Of a DNA stretch of 18,545 nucleotides, positions 17,745 to 18,545 are shown in pieces; the stretch's first letter is position 1; the number at the start of each line of letters is the position of its first letter. The stretch spans positions 739,122-757,666 of the forward strand of contig NW_019091414.1 of the NCBI RefSeq assembly GCF_001949145.1, in the 5' to 3' direction. The position numbers and the translations under genes are program-made. The notes under the pieces were generated by a model. That model worked only from the letters and a program-made list of their open reading frames with translations. It did no database searches and had not been told where the DNA came from. This DNA comes from Acanthaster planci. Lineage: Eukaryota > Echinodermata > Asteroidea > Valvatida > Acanthasteridae.

Positions 17745-18545
17745 CTGGGGGAAAGGCGGTGACAGAAAAGATCAAAATCAACTCTGGAAGCATTTTTAAA
17801 AAATAAGGCAACTGTAAGTGAGAAAAATTGGGCTTAAAAATGTTTGCACATCACATTCTCAGTTTCTGTCCTGTAATACATTGATACTCTAGGCAAATTT
17901 GAAATGTGTTGTGTCCAATCCATGGGTGGGCATGACTACATCTTGTTGTGAAAAGCCAACAGAGTGCTCAATAGTTCAAAGGTCAGGCTTTCAGTAAATA
18001 CACAATGCATAATCCGTGACCACTTCCTTTGAGGGGTTGAATCAGTTTGCCATGTTGAGTCATGTCACATGATGAATAATATACGGGGGATGGAGGGGAC
18101 TACTGACTTTAGGCACAAACGCTCTTGTGTATGTGTTGACTGGTTACTTATAAAAGACATTGTCTATAACACTATCAACAATTACACAGGCCTAAAGTTT
18201 CAGATATTTTTCCAACTGATTGATCATTCCTTTCTAGATCACCATCTGCCTTCATTGAACAAGAGCTTGTTCACACACACTGATTTTTATGCAAGGTTTA
18301 GGTAATAAGATTGAGGTTAATATTGAGGTTTTTTCACTTGCAAATGTTGTTGAATGTCATGCCAAGTACTAGTTGATTTCAAAAGGACGTACATGTACAA
18401 TACAACCTTCTTTGCGTTTGTGTTACATTTTTAACATGAGATTAGAGATATTTGGTTTAAGAGGTTTTGGGCCATTCTGCTGTGTATACTGAAAGGAATC
18501 ATGCATGTTTAGAGATGTGTCTTTCAATAACTGAATCAAGAAGTG
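17745..18545. other. Upstream cyclin E intron to window edge
   Basis: This is sequence 5' of the first visible cyclin E exon in transcript direction. I searched it for an exon with a basic N-terminal cyclin E motif (RKRK-like) and a good donor and found none, so the start codon is beyond the window. No repeat pair was recognised. Confidence 0.7.

Noticed and set aside
17332-17799. Plus-strand open frames over the first visible cyclin E exon
   Set aside because: They are antisense shadows of the minus-strand coding exon.

Overview
The window looks like nuclear DNA of an animal, most likely a marine invertebrate. The evidence is an intron-split, vertebrate-like cyclin E gene, AT-rich non-coding DNA with frequent TAGGCCT and ACATGTAC words, and many short inverted-repeat transposon remnants. 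The sequence alone does not settle the phylum. A deuterostome such as an echinoderm, hemichordate or amphioxus is my guess. Most long open frames here are chance frames; real coding sequence is found only as short exons with splice sites.

Right end (13279-17744, minus strand): the last seven coding exons of a cyclin E gene. All six internal junctions have GT/AG boundaries and matching phase. Together they give 366 residues plus a stop: an N-terminal LIPTP degron, both cyclin folds including MRAIL, and a C-terminal LTPPHS degron. The N-terminal exon or exons lie beyond the right edge. The last intron (15070-13405) holds a hAT-type element and, next to its splice donor, a tRNA-like SINE piece. 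Reading through that piece would give a different C-terminus, and an AATAAA follows.

Left end (1-2220, minus strand): four exons of a second, unidentified gene with perfectly compatible phases, running off the left edge. A 25-nt microexon may precede them. Further upstream, an isolated 84-nt exon (6338-6421) encodes half of a RING-like zinc-binding motif, and a CpG-rich patch with a perfect CRE (TGACGTCA) lies at 6734-6741. Whether these belong to the same gene is not known.

Middle (about 2300-13280): mostly non-coding and dense with non-autonomous DNA transposons: a pogo/mariner-like element (2876-3331), a piggyBac-like MITE (5430-5572), a long-TIR element (about 6960-7805) with a partial copy (about 4016-4835), two members of a TGTGACC-ended TA-flanked family (9882-10136 and 12331-12759), another TIR element (11674-11935), and small fold-back repeats. 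No complete tRNA, rRNA, CRISPR array or other system of bacterial type is present.
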